Assembly: GCA_014871385.1 (NCBI GenBank)
Contig: CM026433.1
Span: forward strand, 5,901,585 to 5,965,584
Length of the DNA: 64,000 nt
DNA from: Ceratodon purpureus
Taxonomy: Eukaryota > Streptophyta > Bryopsida > Pseudoditrichales > Ditrichaceae
Direction: 5' to 3'
The position numbers and the translations under genes were made by a program. Shown here one piece after another: positions 21,881 to 34,179 of this stretch; the stretch's first letter is position 1; the number at the start of each line of letters is the position of its first letter. The notes beneath the pieces were generated by a model that worked only from the letters and a program-made list of their open reading frames with translations, had not been told where the DNA came from and searched no databases.

Positions 21881-23245
21881 ATGGACAGGATGATGGATTT
21901 GAGGCCTACCTTGTGGAGTCAGCTCCCGTTCGAGATTTTGGAGCAAGTTCTATCCTTCGTGCCCGTGCCAAATTTGTGTAGGTTTCGGAGTGTAAGTAAG
22001 AGATGGAACCAGCTCATCGGCAGCCGTGAATTTGGTGGCCAATGTGCTCGGAAGGTGAAGCAACATGCGTCAAGGCAGGCGTCGGACTTCATCGTTCTCC
22101 AGTATACTCAATATGCTTCCAAAAACGGACGGTATCTAAAGTGGAAGGAATTTTGCTTTCTCAACCTCAGATCAAGGCGATGGTCCAGACACTCAAATTA
22201 TGCAGCTGACGGAATATGCAGCTCAATTGATTCTCCACATGTGGATATGGATGGAGGCCTGGTGGTAGGACCCAACTATGAACAAAGCTGGCGTACCTGG
22301 CCTGCCTCTACTCTCGTTGTGCGTAACCTGACTGCGCCAAACACTCGGAAAGAACTGCCATCTGCACCAAACCATTGGACCTTTTCTTCATTATGTTGCC
22401 ATTTTTGTCTGCTCAATCTCGGTGTAAAGGATAATACCCAGACCTTCAAGGTTTTTCTCATCAACGGAGAATTTGAGAAGTTGGAAGATCCTGATATTAC
22501 ATTAGTAGAACGCAGGAGGATTTTAGATGATCCAATGCTCCGTGTTTACAATTCGGCTACCAGTGAGTGGAAGGGCCTGACCAACCCCTCTTGCATATTC
22601 GAGAATGTACGCGGCCAAAGTAATTTTCAACTTATACCTACCAGTATGGTCATGCTTCAAGATTGCCCTCACATTTTGTTCACATCAGGCTTTGATGGCT
22701 ATGATGTGTTCAATGCGCCGCGGTTTGAGCCTCAGCTTTGGAGGTACAACCTTCATGAAGATTTGTGGGAGAACATGCATTGTAGACCTAGCCATTATGG
22801 CAAGCTCATCGTGAGTGTCAATCGCTTGTTTCTGGTGGGTTGGTCATTGGTTGGAGCGAGAAAACAATTTAATGTGACCGAAATCGAAGTCCCTGACAAG
22901 ACTTGCGTCTCATTGTTTACATGGACGGAGGCACAAGTTGCGGACGTTTTTGATATACAAGGGGACTTATCAAATTTGTGGAGATACAATCGTGCGCATG
23001 CCTTTGATAATTGCCTCATTAACATTCATGTCACTGGCTTTGACAACTCCCTCATGTTCACGTCTTTTGTTACTCCAGGGAAACTAATATCTTTCGACTT
23101 CGTGAACAATAAATTTGATCGCAAGTGGCCGCCTCTGAATCCTTTGAAAGACCTTCCGGACGAGATTGAAGATATAAGGTTTGCATATGGTGATTTTTGT
23201 GCATGGAAGCAAATGAATCTCCTTCTGCCTGGAACACCGTTCTGA
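21881..23245 (+). CDS. F-box protein, intact
   Basis: This is a single-exon gene of 454 residues. An N-terminal F-box (about residues 9-50; LPFEILEQVLSFVPVPNLCR, then FRSVSKRWNQLI) is expected to bind Skp1 in an SCF ubiquitin ligase. The remaining 400 residues form a probable beta-propeller-like substrate-binding region with recurrent aromatic-Gly strands, but canonical kelch repeats are not obvious. The substrate is unknown. Methionines at residues 1, 4 and 5 are close together; the second reading MDLRP is the start shared with the truncated copy at 14758, so translation may begin there. Downstream lie a 19-20-bp direct duplication spanning the stop and five copies of a 22-bp repeat in the likely 3' UTR. 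Confidence 0.85.
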   Translation: MDRMMDLRPTLWSQLPFEILEQVLSFVPVPNLCRFRSVSKRWNQLIGSREFGGQCARKVKQHASRQASDFIVLQYTQYASKNGRYLKWKEFCFLNLRSRRWSRHSNYAADGICSSIDSPHVDMDGGLVVGPNYEQSWRTWPASTLVVRNLTAPNTRKELPSAPNHWTFSSLCCHFCLLNLGVKDNTQTFKVFLINGEFEKLEDPDITLVERRRILDDPMLRVYNSATSEWKGLTNPSCIFENVRGQSNFQLIPTSMVMLQDCPHILFTSGFDGYDVFNAPRFEPQLWRYNLHEDLWENMHCRPSHYGKLIVSVNRLFLVGWSLVGARKQFNVTEIEVPDKTCVSLFTWTEAQVADVFDIQGDLSNLWRYNRAHAFDNCLINIHVTGFDNSLMFTSFVTPGKLISFDFVNNKFDRKWPPLNPLKDLPDEIEDIRFAYGDFCAWKQMNLLLPGTPF

Positions 23246-23330
23246 TAGCCAAGTCACCGTTCTGATAGCCAAGTCACAGCATTGATGTACACATTGATTG
23301 AGTGACTATGGTGCACCGATCAAGTATAGG

Positions 23331-23437
23331 CTGCTCCGTTAAGTATTTAAGACTGCTCCGTTAAGTATTTAAGACTGCTCCGTTAAGTATTTAAGACTGC
23401 TCCGTTAAGTATTTAAGACTGCTCCGTTAAGTATTCA
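23331..23437. repeat. 22-bp tandem repeat, five copies
   Basis: The unit starts CTGCTCCGTTAAGTATTTAA and is repeated four times exactly plus a fifth partial or variant copy. It lies about 85 bp after the F-box stop codon, probably in the 3' UTR. Near-identity of the copies suggests recent expansion. Confidence 0.95.
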
Positions 23438-25600
23438 AGTCAATATCTTGAAACTCATGAAGGCTAAATCAGACTTCGTGGCTCTCTCCGTTCTCATTCT
23501 ATTCTGATGTTCTAAAACTATGTTTGCATTCAATATTGTCATTGTGAAATTGGCTTGGCATTTTATTTTGTTGTTGAATTGCATTGTTTTTTTTTTCACA
23601 ACAACACTCAGCTTGAATGATACATTGCTGTTCGTACATGATCACACAAATGTTTATATTGCCGGAAATGTATTACAGAGCTCTAATCTCGCAACTTGAT
23701 ACCGTTTTTTGGAGGATCATGCTTATCAAGTACACATGATTTTTCCAACTATTGCTTGCAGTCGTTGACTGAACTTGTGAATATTTATTTGTTGTTGGAA
23801 ATTTCAGTGAGCAGATTATGAATACAAGATTTTTATTCCATGAATACAAGATTTTTATTCCATAGTCTACTAGGAAGGATGTCAAATTCATTTCGCTGTG
23901 ATATTTTGCATTTTGTACAGGCCTACATCCACACTTGCGTCACTGTCTAAGACCACATTGTAAACAATTTCTTGGATGCTTCAAACCTTGTATAACAAAT
24001 CACTTTCAGCAATTCGCTGCATTCCTTTTTCTTTTTTTCTTTTTTCAAATGAGAACGAGAGAGTTTTGAGTTTGTTTTGATTGATTGACTCAAAGATATT
24101 GCTTGTATTGAAACATGTGTTTTTATGGAGTGGTGAAACATTGTGGCATTTGAGTTTGTAAATTAATCATAAACATGAGTGAGGTAATGAGTACAATGAG
24201 ATTTTGTGTGACAGAAGGGATGCTTAATGGGTGGGTGATGGGATGACTTCATGACGAATTGTTGTATTATATCAAAGTTGATTTTAGAATTATTGTCCTA
24301 TTTGGTGTAAAAAGAGTAATATTTATTATTCATAGAAATGGTTATGACATTGAAAGTAGATTATTGATTATATTAGTTAGTCTTGGCTTTTGGAAATACT
24401 TTGACTATGTCTTTTTTATAAAAGATATTTGATTTAAACCATTCATATAGTGTTTATGTTTTTTCATCGAATTTAAACAAACTCATAAATCCAAAATTAT
24501 AATATTTTAAATCAAATGGTATAGAATTTCATTTCACACATATTGATGTGTCATACATAGTGTTTCAATATTACATTTTAATTCTAAATATTATTTGTTG
24601 ACATTTTGGATGTGAAATGTTTTCACTAAAAGAAATTTAACACAAACAACTTTCAACTATAAAATTCTTCAATGTTAACCTTGGCATACATCATTATTCA
24701 AAGCAATCCATGATTTTATTGATATTGTCAAACTTTGACTAGCATTATCACATGTCTTCGCAATTTGAAAGAAAACCAAAACTTGACCCATGTAGTTAAA
24801 TGCTTACCAAACATTCATAACATATTGAACTGAATTGAGATTATTACTTCAAAATTTAAGTCTAAACTCGACTCCAACTCTATATATTTTGTTGATATCT
24901 TATAGTAGACAAATGAGAAATTTTATCTACATAATCTATTTTTAGTTTTTAAAAACCAAACAAAATGAATATTAGTTCTGTTTAATTCTTAGGATAAAAA
25001 TACTATTACAATGTTATATTTTTTATAGTTTTATAGCATAGTATGAAAATTTACACACATACAACATAAAACACTACAATGCAAGAAAAGATATATAATT
25101 GATAAAACTATTAAGGCAAAAATTTCAAAAGAATGTTGAATCATCAAATATAGCATGCAATGGCAACCGCATCTTGAGTTGAAAGAACAGACAAAAAGTG
25201 CGTATTTCCGACATATCATGTACTCATTGTCATCAAAACATCTCTAAACTATTAAGGCTACCATTGTCAGAAATACATAAATTTGGATTTTATTTTATTT
25301 TTTTAAATTTTGGAATGAATGATACCTTTATTACCACTGCAAGCGCAACAGAGACAAAAACACATAATCTTGGGTTCAAAAGCTAAAAATTGATTGATAT
25401 CATATACTTACTAAACCGGTTATCAGATATTGTACACATATTGTGTATGCAACAAGGCAATACCCATACACGTTGGTTTCACAATCAAGTTGGAAATAGG
25501 TGTGTTCACCTTATTCTTGTATAAAACGAGAAGGGACAAAGTTTGGTGGCTCTTTTTGATCCAAACAGATAGCAAAGACAAAAAGGAGAAAGAAAAAGTC
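23438..25600. other. AT-rich intergenic stretch
   Basis: No gene is supported. A 22-bp direct duplication (TGAATACAAGATTTTTATTC type) sits at about 23819-23864. Otherwise it is AT-rich with short chance frames. Confidence 0.5.
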
Positions 25601-25699
25601 TATTAAAATACACAAACTGCAAATGACCGTCCTTTCAAGTTGATCCAGTACGATTCGTCCTCAAGCAGAGCTACAATCCCCCTTTTGCCCCGGTCTACG

Positions 25700-27529
25700 A
25701 TTCGCCTTCCACACAGAGCTATTCTGTTCTCCCGTGGACGAGGCTCACTGTGGCCCCCCCCCCTCCCCCTCCCTCGCCGGGCCCGGAACCCCGGAAGCGC
25801 AGGGCCCTGAACCCCGAGCGCACTATAAAGCCCCGCCTCTACCACACCATCGCATTGCCCATCGACCTCCCCACAACTACGCCCGGTATGTCTCCCCCTT
25901 CCCTGAACCCCTCTCTCACACAATCACAAATAGATACACATACAGACACCAATCATACACATCTCGCGATCGATTCCCCGCTCCACCGCCAATTATCCGC
26001 GCCAGGTACGTCGATCGCGGTAGTCGCGGAGCTCCCGAACCAGGTTTTGAGTAGTTTACGAACTTTTGAAAGCGATGAGGTTTTGTGCGAGAGGTTGATG
26101 ATCAGGCTTCGGAGGCGATGGAGGCGACGAGCTGAAGCGATTGGCGTGCTTGAGGTCGGGGATGGACACGGGAGAGTGCAGGCGAGGGAGAGGTGAGAGG
26201 TGAGGGAGTGGATGTTGTGGTTGTGGCGTGATGCGGGAGGTGGAGTGAGAGGAGGTTTTGGTTTTGCGGAGACGCAACCTAGGGTGGTCGATCGTGAGAA
26301 TTTCGGTGTGCGGGGGGAGGACTTTGTGCTTGTTAGGTTAAATTTTGAGTGCGGAGAGGGAGTGAGGGTTTGCGGGAGTTTGGGAGGAAGTTGTGGTGTT
26401 CAATTGGTGGAAGGAACCGCGTGGCGGGGTTGCGAGGTTGCCGTGTGGTTTGCGTTTCGGCCGGGATTGTGATTAGTTGGCGTGTGCATGCCGGCACGGT
26501 AGTGTGCGGTTTGGATGTTGTGGTTTCGGTTTTGAATTTTGTGTTGCGGAGTGGAGTTTTGGTTCTGCGTGCTGTTTTGTTGCGAGGCTTGTTTTGGAAG
26601 CTGAGGTGTGTCGGATGGATGTGCGCTGGACGGTGTTTGGTTGATGGTTTTGTTGCTTCTGGTGTACTGTGCGTTGACGCGTTTTGGAGCCTTTTAGTTC
26701 GATTGCGGCATCGGTGGATTGAATTTTGGGGTTTGCGGTTTGGAATTCGGAGCGTGGGAGAGTGCGCGATGGCTTTTGTTGGTTGAGTGTTGCATGGTTG
26801 TTTACTCGGTGTGTTGTTTGAATCGGATTTTTCGGTGTTGAGAGTGTCATGGTTAAGGGAGGTGTTTTCTGGTGTGAATTTGCTTTGTCGGTGTTCGGAT
26901 TTTGGTTTTTGAGTTTTTGTGTTTTTGTGTGTATTGGATGTGCATGTGCAGGATAAAGAGGATCCTTTCTCGATCGGTGGATTGAGTTGGAAGTAATTTG
27001 GTTCAAGGTCTGGTTGTCAATCTGTCAGCATAGTGCGGCTGGACACTGTATTTAAGTTGCAAATATGGCTATCGCATTTTAAGGAGGCAATGGGCTGACA
27101 AAAGTCGTCAGTCTTTGCCAGGTATTTCCTTGCCAACAGACTTCAGTTTAAGTAGCCATATGATGGTGATCGAGTGTTGCTACTTTGGTTTCTTTTGTCT
27201 GTACAACCGTGAAATTAGGTTGGAGGCGTTTGGGCTCCCATGTTTTGCAACGATGATAGGAAAATGAAGATAGTGACGAATACATGGATTACCATTAATT
27301 TTAAGCTCTTTATTTAAAGTGATTAAGGCATCGATCTTTAAAATGGTTTTGGTTTTAGCAGAAGTGGCCTAGATGTTTTCAAATTTGGCCTATGCATGTG
27401 CTCTACTCTCTTTAAACTGAGAAGTGAGTGCTGACGCCACTTCTGTCAGGACTGTGGGTGCACAGGCACGCAGCGTGGGCATGCGCTTAGACCCGCGAAC
27501 AACCTTTGTAAAGCAAGGCATAGAGTGGG
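25700..27529 (+). promoter_or_regulatory. GC-rich 5' leader and first intron(s) of the ATG18/BCAS3 gene
   Basis: Base composition changes sharply to GC-rich and CpG-rich from about 25740 to 26700, starting with a C-rich tract, as at many plant gene starts. Donor-like sites GGTATGT (about 25886) and AGGTACGT (about 26003) suggest a leader with one or more introns before the coding ATG at 27530. The long open frames across it on both strands are a by-product of high GC. The exact transcription start cannot be read. Confidence 0.5.
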
Positions 27530-30500
27530 ATGAGGAACGATGCCGACTATCAAGTGCGTAGTCCCCGTGGGGGAAAGTTCAGCTCACTTCCTTCCTCATT
27601 ACGCACTATATCCAACTATCTGCGCAGTGTCTCTGCAAATGCAAGTAGCATTGCTGCATCTACTGTTCGTCAGGCTGCAGTCTCAGCAGCTTCTAGTGGA
27701 GTATTCAATCACGAAGACGATCGTCAGCGGGAACAGGTATTGACAATGCTGTACCTTAAGGGTATGGAAGTTTTGGGACGGCAACACCAACTATGGTGAA
27801 TTGTCTATGTATGTCATCCCGTTTAATCTCTTATTTTAGGGTTCTGCTGTCGACATGCTGTGATTTCAGGAAAAAATTAAGCTGTAGTGTGAGGGCAAGC
27901 TGGCACTTAATAATGACGATTTTGTTTTGTCTTGTTTAGATTTAGGTTCTGATCTGAAATTGTTGTATCTTATGTGCAGGTCCAGTGGTCAAATTTTGAC
28001 AATCTAGAGCTCGACTCTGGCGAGATTCGACAAGTGCTCCTCCTGACGTATTTGAATGGATTCCAACTTTGGGATGTACAAGACGCGAGCAATGTGCATG
28101 AATTGGTATCACGTCGTGATGGACCAGTCGCTTTCTTACGCCTTCAACCCAGACCGATTCTTCAAGAATCAACCAATGGAGGAGCCAATTTTAAGGGAGC
28201 TCGACCTCTGTTGTTAGTTATTACTTCGGATACAACAGGCTCCGGAACTCCAGGTGCTGGAGGTTTCCCAGGTGGCTATGGTGCCGGTAGCGGGGGCGCC
28301 AGTTTGGGTCTAGGAGCCTCTCACGTTGTGCCAAATCTCGTCCGATTTTATTCACTTCGTAATCATTCTTATGTGCATACCTTAAGATTTCCCAGGGAAA
28401 TTCACGCGGTGCGCTGTAGCTCTCGTGTCGTTGCAGTTGCTGTAGCCAGTCAGGTAATCAAGTTTCTTACTCTCTGATCTTCAAAATTTACTGAAATCCT
28501 GCTATTCACGCCATGTGGCTCCATCCTGCTTTGTTCCCTTCGAACATTCGTATTGTTCATAGGCGTCGAGTTCGAATGGTCCCATGAGTTTCTTTAGAGA
28601 CTCTGCAATTCAAACTAGGATACTAATTACGTTGTCCAAGTCAATTAGTGGTATGTTTTTATGAATATAGAAGAATCTTTCTTGTTGTTTTGCAGATATA
28701 TTGCTACGATGCAGGAACACTTCAGAATATTTTTAGCGTGGTCACTTATCCATCCCCAGCACCAACCCCAGGGTCCAATCACTATGGATTTGGTGCAATG
28801 GCTGTTGGACCCCGGTGGTTAGCATATGCAACCAACCAGCCTCTCGTGGCAACTACCGGCCGTGTTTCTCCACAGCACTTGACTCCGTCTCCAGGGGTAA
28901 GTCCATCAACTTCGCCAGCCAATGGCGGCGTAGTGCTTCGTTGTGCGAAGGAATCAAGCAAACAGATCGTAGCAGGAGTGGTCTCATTCGGTGAGATGAG
29001 TTACAAGAAATTTCAAATGGCTCTCCAGGATGGTGGCAGTGCGTCTCCAGGATTGGGTAGTCCCAATTGGAAAAATGGAACTAATGGCCACAACCCTTGG
29101 CAAGGAGGCTCTGCTCTCGAACCAGAATTTGCTGGCACTGTAAGTTTCTTGTTTTCTTTGAACCTTTATCAGAATCGCTTACCTCGGTTCTACCTGTTTT
29201 AATGCTTCTAATATTTTAGGGACATGAGCAGTAAACCTCTTTTCCCCAATTACGGTAGAACATGTGCTATTTCTACTCATAATTGCATTGCATATTTTTT
29301 GTCAATCTTTAATTTAAAAGATATTTCCTCTTTCTTGTTGATAGATCAGGAGCAACAACTGTAGGACAGAAAGTGGTTCTATTTTTAATCTTTGGATCAA
29401 AATTTTAAAAGTTGTGACTTCGGATTCCAGGTGAGTATTCGCGATATAGTGAGCAAGTGTGTGGTGGCCCAATTTAGGGCACACTCAAGCCCGTTGTCAG
29501 CTCTGGCTTTTGATCCAAGTGGCACTCTTCTGGTCACTGCTTCTGTATATGGTCACAATCTCAACGTGTTTCGCCTCACGCCTCCATCCTCAGTCGCTGG
29601 TGGTAACGTGACTGGTGGGGATACCAACACAACTTACGTGCATCTTTACAAACTCTCTCGTGGGGTTACTAAGACGGTAAGTGGTGTACACTTTCTTTTC
29701 TCTTTGTTTTTCAGAACAAGAAACATTCGCACAGAGCCTGATGTCTATCCATTCCTATTTCTGTCACTGTGACAGGTAATCCAGGATATCAGTTTTAGTC
29801 CCGACAGCCATTGGATTGCTGTCAGCTCTTCAAGGGGTACCAACCACTTGTTTGCCATATCTCCTTTTGGAGGAATAGTGGGTCCGCAGACCCACGGAAC
29901 AGTACCTGTTGATGGGCTAATTGGGCCCACTTTAACACCGTCCCCGGTATTTCCCTGGTGGTCTCGTACAGGACCCGTGAGTCTGAATCAGCAAGCACTT
30001 AACCCCCCTCCTCCTGCCATAACTCTGAATGTAGTGAGTAGAATAAAGAATGGGAATGGCGGATGGCTTGGCACTGTGACCAATGCTGCAGTGACAGCGA
30101 CTGGTCGATCCAATGTCCTTGCAGGTGCTGTGGCTGCTGTTTTTCATGACGGTGGTGGTGCAGGCGTGGAGTCAGACATAGGTGTTGGGACATTAAAGGA
30201 CCAACTCTGGGTTATGTGCCCGACGGGGCATCTTCTTCGGTACTTGCTGCGTCCTTCTGTTGGAGGTGACGGTGGTTACACCAATGGGTTGCCACAAATG
30301 GCCGGGATAGGTGCACCGGGAAGCCCTGGCCTATCCCAAGAGTTGAAGGTAGTTGTTGAACCTGTAGAGAGGTGGGACGTTGCCCGTCGACCTAACTGGG
30401 TGGAACGGGAAGAGAGAGTTGAGGCCCAGAGTCCACATCATGAGGAAGCTGGAATAGGATTGGTGGGAAATTCAAGAGGCACTGGTGTTTCTTTAGGTAA

Positions 30501-32624
30501 TGTAGTTAAGGAAGGTATGACAACGGAAGAGATGCAACGCTGGTTTATGTCCAACGCAGAAGTGCAGATGCTTCAGGACAAGCCTGTGCCTATTTGGGCA
30601 AAGTCTAAGGTATTTGCTATATCATTTGTTAGTTATAGCATTTCTTTCTTTCTACAACCTTTTAAGTAGTTTCCTTTCTCGATTTGGGCCTTGGTTCAGT
30701 GTACAACTTATACAACTCATATACTTCAACGTTTTGTGTTTGATTCTGTCATGAAGGTTACGTTTGTCCTCAGTTCCCTCTGCATTTAACCTCTGATACA
30801 AGAGTTTTACCATGTTGTTATTCCTTTCAGATACAATTTCATGTGATGCTGTCGGGAACCATAAAGGAACTTGAGTCTGAGGACTACCTCTGCGGGGACG
30901 AAGTTGGAGAGATTGAGATTGAAAGAATTCCTACTCGCGTTGTTGAAGTACGGAGGAAAGATCTTGTTCCTGTCATTGAAAGGCTCCAAAAATTCACGAA
31001 AGTACCGGGCGCTCGGTGAGATATCATTCCTTCCATTATCTTCTCAATGTCGCAATTAGTAGGCATTGATTTCTCATTCACCCTGAATGTCTGTTTGTTA
31101 AGTGAATGGCACTGGACCGGTGAATTAACTTGGTGTTACGTTCTGTGCAGGGATATCGTGGTATCAGATACTTTGCCTGGAGTTTCCAATGGTCATGATC
31201 AGCTTCTTGGAGATGAGGGTCTGCAAGATAGGTTCATGGCTGGAGGGCTGGGAGGCATGGCTATTAAACGCACCAGTAGTTGCAGCAGCTTTGGTTCAGA
31301 AGGTGCTCCATTTGCTGCGAGTGGAGGTGGTATGAATGGTTATCATCGTGGTTACCAAGGTATATTTGCCATGTTTTTGAGTGTCATGTTCTCGATCCAT
31401 TAGTTTTTGTCGATGCCATGTATTTGTAGCGGGCTCAGTTTTAAAATGCTTGACCTCTTTTCTCGAGTATTGAAAAGTTATTGGGTGGATGCAGATTTTC
31501 CCGACGTGGTAACAGCAGACACCCCTCCATCGTCATTTGGATCACCTCCGTATTTCCATCAAATCCAGCAAGGTTTAGAACCACCGATGACAGGCAGAAC
31601 TGCTATGTCTCATGGGCATTTGTTGCGGTCCAAAGCTGGTGGTTCTGAGTTGTACCAGGCGAATTTTAATCCTATTGAAACCACTGCCGAACAAGGTGGA
31701 GTTGTGATTGGGCCTCCCATCAATATTCATAGGGCAGAACAAAGGGAGGTAGGCATGTTTGGAGGCTATAACAAGCCTGGCGTGTCTGCTGGATTCCCTC
31801 CTTCTGTTAAAAGTGTGAACGCCAGTCATGACGAGCTTCATGGTGCAAGTGTTGATCGAGGACTGTCAGACCCTCTCGATGGTCAGGTAGGTCAGTCTAT
31901 CGCTCAGCTTGGCACCACGCCAGCGAATGATGATTCTGTGTCTATTACGAACAGACAATTTGAAAATTTGGCTTTGCCAGAAAATGGTGGCATCCAGCAG
32001 ATGCGATCTGGGGTTTCAATGAATGGGCAAAGCCGGTGGGAAATGACACCAACTGGTCAGGTGGTAGCGAATGGGTCTCTCCCACATGGAATGCAATCTG
32101 CAGACAGCCCAACCATGACGTCTGTTTTGAACCCAGAATTTGAAGCTGCGTTCCTCATCGACCACAGTAGGAACCCTGTCCACCGTGGTGTTCCAAGTGA
32201 TAGTCCTCTGGATGGAAGCCCTGCCCATGGAGACATTAGTGGGACGGCTGATGATGCCGAGAGTGAAGATACAGAAGGAGCCCGCAGTAAGAGTGAGAAT
32301 GAGAATGCAGAGCAAGGAGATGACGTGTGGGAAGGCTCGATGTTTCCTTTCTGTGAAGAAGGTAAGTTTTAGCAGCTCTTCGTATGACCTGTATATGCAA
32401 TTATGTTGAGGTTAGAATCTTTTAAAAAATCACCGGGTACGTCTATTGATTGTTTCGGCATACGTCCCTCAATTCCTTATGAAGATGTCCTGAATTTGAA
32501 ATCTTTGCTGACGTTTTATGATATTGATTATTTACTCGGATGCCGAAGTTTTCAATTAAAATCGTACCTCCGTTACAGAGTAATTTACTAATATCTATGG
32601 GTTGGTTTTTGAACAGATTGCTAG
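27530..32624 (+). CDS. ATG18: ATG18-type autophagy protein with BCAS3 domain
   Basis: Coding exons: 27530-27736, 27980-28453, 28696-29139, 29431-29676, 29776-30609, 30831-31015, 31151-31359, 31495-32361 and 32617-32624. All phases agree and give 1157 residues. The N-terminus (SLRTISNYLRSVSANASS), the WD40 propeller (FWDLEL-like opening, QVLLLTYLNGFQLWDV, AQFRAHSSPLSALAFDPSGT, VIQDISFSPDSHWIAVSS) and the C-terminal BCAS3 domain (VEPVERWDVARRPNW; IKELESEDYLCGDEVGEIEI) match the plant ATG18f/g/h group. PROPPIN proteins bind PI3P on forming autophagosomes. The usual basic lipid motif FRRG reads LSRG here (YKLSRGVTK), so lipid binding may be altered. The last coding exon adds only three codons' worth of sequence before TAG. 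Which ATG18 letter it corresponds to cannot be decided. Confidence 0.93.
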
Positions 32625-33330
32625 GCTTGTGGATTGCCCCTGTTCTGGCGTGGTTATTGATGTGCAAGGTACCAATAGCTAAGTAAGCTGGCACATCCAT
32701 GTCCTTGGTGAAGGTTTACGCCCTTCATTATTGCGTCCCTTGCAGGCTGTACGTCTTTTTTGAGGCCAAGAATGCTGGTTGGGACATGCACAAGTGGTGC
32801 TTGGCTTTGCATTATCTGACCAAACTAGGCACCTCTATTTCAAGGTTGCCATAAATGGCTGTGTGGAGAATTATTCCAGCGAAGTCTTGGGCCTGACCAA
32901 TGGAAGGTCATTTGTTACTGGGTGTAAAATAAAGCCAGCCAGCCCCTTATCTCATAATTGTGTAGAGGAAATCTGGGAAGAAAAGAGAGTCCCATAGGGA
33001 GGTATGTGAGGTAAATCGATGTTGAATAAGCTGGAAGGGAGGCTAATGTTCCTGATCATGAAATTGTAGGCGGTACTTGAAGACAAGCAAAGAAACATCT
33101 GGAAATGTAAAACTAAAAAAAGAGAGTAGTGTAGCCATGAGGTTTGTAGCAAGTGATGCTTCAAGTCTCTTGATTGCGATTTGTACATATTCTGTTTATA
33201 AAAATTACTTCATTTCTACGCCAGTGATGTGTAATGATTTTAGGTTTGTTTCAGGACGCTTTTTTTTACTAACTCTTGTGTGCATCGTCTACGTTTGCTG
33301 TAACGTCGCTCTCTTTTTGTTGTTTTGAAC
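32625..33330 (+). other. Probable 3' UTR of the ATG18/BCAS3 gene
   Basis: Sequence after the TAG has no further coding signal and contains several T-rich stretches suited to polyadenylation. The end point is approximate. Confidence 0.4.
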
Positions 33331-33521
33331 CAGATCATCTCCATGTGTGTTCACCACTGCCAATGCTTTGTGCGAAGCAGTAACTTGATTCCAGATGCCA
33401 AGCAAATCGGCATGCTGATTAGGCAGCACCACCCATTCAGTTAGTGTTCAGAATGTGCAACCTGAGATTTCACCTTAATCCAGCAACCCTTAACCGTGGA
33501 CATAATGTTCCAGAATTAATG

Positions 33522-34179
33522 CTAAGGTAGAACCACCCATCTCCGACCGGGGACCCATAACCGATCACGAGTCTTCTCCAATTCCAACCTTCTGTCAGAT
33601 CTAAAATCTTGAGAGATCTAGAAGAAAGTATCAAGCATGATTGGTAGAAAGGGAATCATATGGAAATATTCTGGTGATCAAGTTTTGGTGTTATGGTGGT
33701 CGGTTTTAGGTGGGCCTACTAATTACTTATGGGTGGTTTTCCGCTTTTCACTTTAAAAATCTGTAAGTATTTCAAATTTGGGAATAAAATTCCAAAAAAA
33801 TTTGCATTCAAGAATAAGCTTATGTCTCCACAGGGGAAAAATCCTCATCAAATTCGTCGCCTCAAAAACACATGCTCAAACCTTAACCCCTAACTATCCT
33901 TAAAACCCGAAATGGGTTTTAGTGGTTCCCGCAGGAGAAAAAATCAGTCAACTTTGACCATTATAATCTCACAAATACAAAAGAATCGACGGTTCAAATT
34001 TGGTATGTACGTAGAACTTCAAGTTAACTTTGAGATCCTACGGTTGGATTTTCTAAATAATGCTTAGATTGAGGTTTTTTGGGCCAGAAGTAGAAGAAGG
34101 TCAAATTTTGTGATTTAGGCACTTTTGCATCAAGGAAATTTAGGGGTTAACAGGTCGGAGATAGATGGTTCTACCTTAG
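33522..34179. mobile_element. Non-autonomous DNA transposon, CTAAGGT-end family
   Basis: The left end CTAAGGTAGAACCACCCATC (33522) is repeated in inverted orientation at 34153-34179 with two mismatches over 27 bp. The element is 658 bp with no coding capacity. Part of it (33522-33715) recurs inverted at 2245-2447. The terminal CTAAGGTNGAA and ACCCAT elements are shared with 3001-4383. No target-site duplication was found. Confidence 0.75.

Noticed and set aside
25603-26277. Arg/Pro-rich open frames
   Set aside because: They are low-complexity by-products of the GC-rich promoter region and both strands are equally open.
26349-27006. Long open frames on both strands in the leader of the ATG18 gene
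   Set aside because: High GC content with few stop codons explains them. They resemble no protein and lie between leader splice sites.
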